From JAWXCH01 sp034440595 (GTDB lineage Bacteria; Planctomycetota; Planctomycetia; Pirellulales; JALHPA01), in the NCBI GenBank assembly GCA_034440595.1, contig JAWXCH010000453.1:1-5072 (forward strand): a stretch of 5,072 nt of DNA, in the 5' to 3' direction. Positions within the stretch are counted from its first letter, which is position 1, and every line of letters starts with the position of its first letter. The notes under the pieces were generated by a model. It saw nothing but the letters and a program-made list of their open reading frames with translations. It did no database searches and was not told the origin of the DNA. The translations under genes and the position numbers were made by a program. Of the stretch, positions 4,624 to 5,072 are shown one piece after another.

Positions 4624-5072
4624 TTAAATCGAAGGCTTCGCGAGAATTGTAGCCCCTTGATTCAACGGTGCGGCAATGACCAGCTCATGCGGCTCACTCA
4701 ATTCGCCTTGCAATTGGCTCACTAGTGATTGAGCGGCGGACTCAGTTTGCAAAAGCGCAAACACCGTCGGCCCCCACGAGGATTGCCCGACACCACGAAT
4801 TCCCAGCTTGCGCAATTCGGAAACTCGCGCGGCAATTGCGGGATCCGCAAATTCGCTAAATTGCTGCGCGGCAAAGCAACTTCCAGCCACTACGCCGAAC
4901 TCGTACAAGGCCTCGCTGAATTCGTCAAATTGCGACTCGCAAGCGGCAGGAAGCAAAGAGAGCAGCGCCAGTCGCGACAATCGTTCACTCGTCGCGAGGG
5001 GGACCGGGGGGAGCAGATCAAAGGCCTGCCTCTCTGGCGCACCGTGCAAGCCCGTCCGAGAAAATGGCGTGA
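4624..5072 (-). CDS. Beta-ribofuranosylaminobenzene 5'-phosphate (beta-RFAP) synthase, C-terminal part (5' end outside window)
   Basis: The minus-strand frame is open from the right edge to a TAA at 4624-4626 and gives ~148 residues. RTGLHGAPERQAF, then LPPVPLATSERLSRLALLSLLPA, DEFSEALYEFG and GIRGVGQSSWGPTVFALLQ (the GVGQSSWGPT core is encoded by 4765-4794) form the C-terminal half of beta-RFAP synthase, a GHMP-kinase-fold enzyme called MptG in methanogens. It joins 4-hydroxybenzoate (in methanogens) or 4-aminobenzoate with PRPP, releasing CO2 and pyrophosphate, as the first committed step to the methanopterin side chain. In bacteria it belongs to the tetrahydromethanopterin-dependent C1 pathway of methylotrophs and many planctomycetes. 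The ATP-like N-terminal domain and true start lie outside; the TTG at 5047-5049 is an internal Leu codon, since similarity continues upstream of it. It is in the same orientation as the transporter, 209 bases apart, probably a separate transcript. No clear terminator follows it. Confidence 0.85.
   Translation of the reverse strand, partial: TPFSRTGLHGAPERQAFDLLPPVPLATSERLSRLALLSLLPAACESQFDEFSEALYEFGVVAGSCFAAQQFSEFADPAIAARVSELRKLGIRGVGQSSWGPTVFALLQTESAAQSLVSQLQGELSEPHELVIAAPLNQGATILAKPSI

Noticed and set aside
4198..4627. Open frames on both strands across the transporter leader
   Set aside because: They overlap the transporter N-terminus or the gap upstream, are rich in Arg/Cys with no recognisable domain, and lack ribosome binding sites.

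Overview
The window most likely comes from a planctomycete (Pirellulales-like). No single gene proves this, but the combination points that way: two secreted proteins with PEP-CTERM sorting tails, one of which also carries a type I dockerin; a DSFFDVFTEL-type repeat protein; an ISL3-type transposase N-terminus beginning MQDTELYRHILGL; an Nramp-like carrier with an Asp-rich calcium-binding insert; and a bacterial beta-RFAP synthase, an enzyme of tetrahydromethanopterin synthesis. GC content is moderate, and no rRNA, tRNA or CRISPR array was seen.

Layout. The left edge (2-223, +) is the catalytic C-terminus of a tyrosine recombinase. A gene-free stretch of about 280 bases follows; it holds a short AT-rich inverted repeat and, at its right side, a GC-rich terminator serving the next gene on the minus strand. 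That gene (502-1194, -) encodes a secreted PEP-CTERM protein built from repeated IDSFFDVFTE and RESPT motifs. A 328-base divergent intergenic region (1195-1522) holds a plausible promoter for each direction; the minus-strand one has a run of eight C in its spacer. To the right is a secreted choice-of-anchor-like protein with dockerin and PEP-CTERM (1523-2368, +), best started at a GTG behind a clear Shine-Dalgarno site.

Between 2421 and about 2540 lies the 5' end of an ISL3-family transposase gene. It still has its ribosome binding site and start codon, but is cut off after roughly 24 codons where it meets the 3' end of the next gene. The largest gene (2561-4414, -) is an Nramp/LeuT-fold transporter with non-canonical metal-site motifs. 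Five calcium-binding loops sit in tandem in the loop predicted to face the outside between TM5 and TM6. Its leader contains a 17-bp imperfect direct repeat with a 21-bp period. The right edge (4624 to the window end, -) is the C-terminal part of beta-ribofuranosylaminobenzene 5'-phosphate synthase.

The genes do not form an obvious pathway. The recombinase, the transposase remnant and the two PEP-CTERM genes look like accessory DNA, while the beta-RFAP synthase is a core C1-cofactor gene. The most unusual object is the transporter with a calcium-binding insert.
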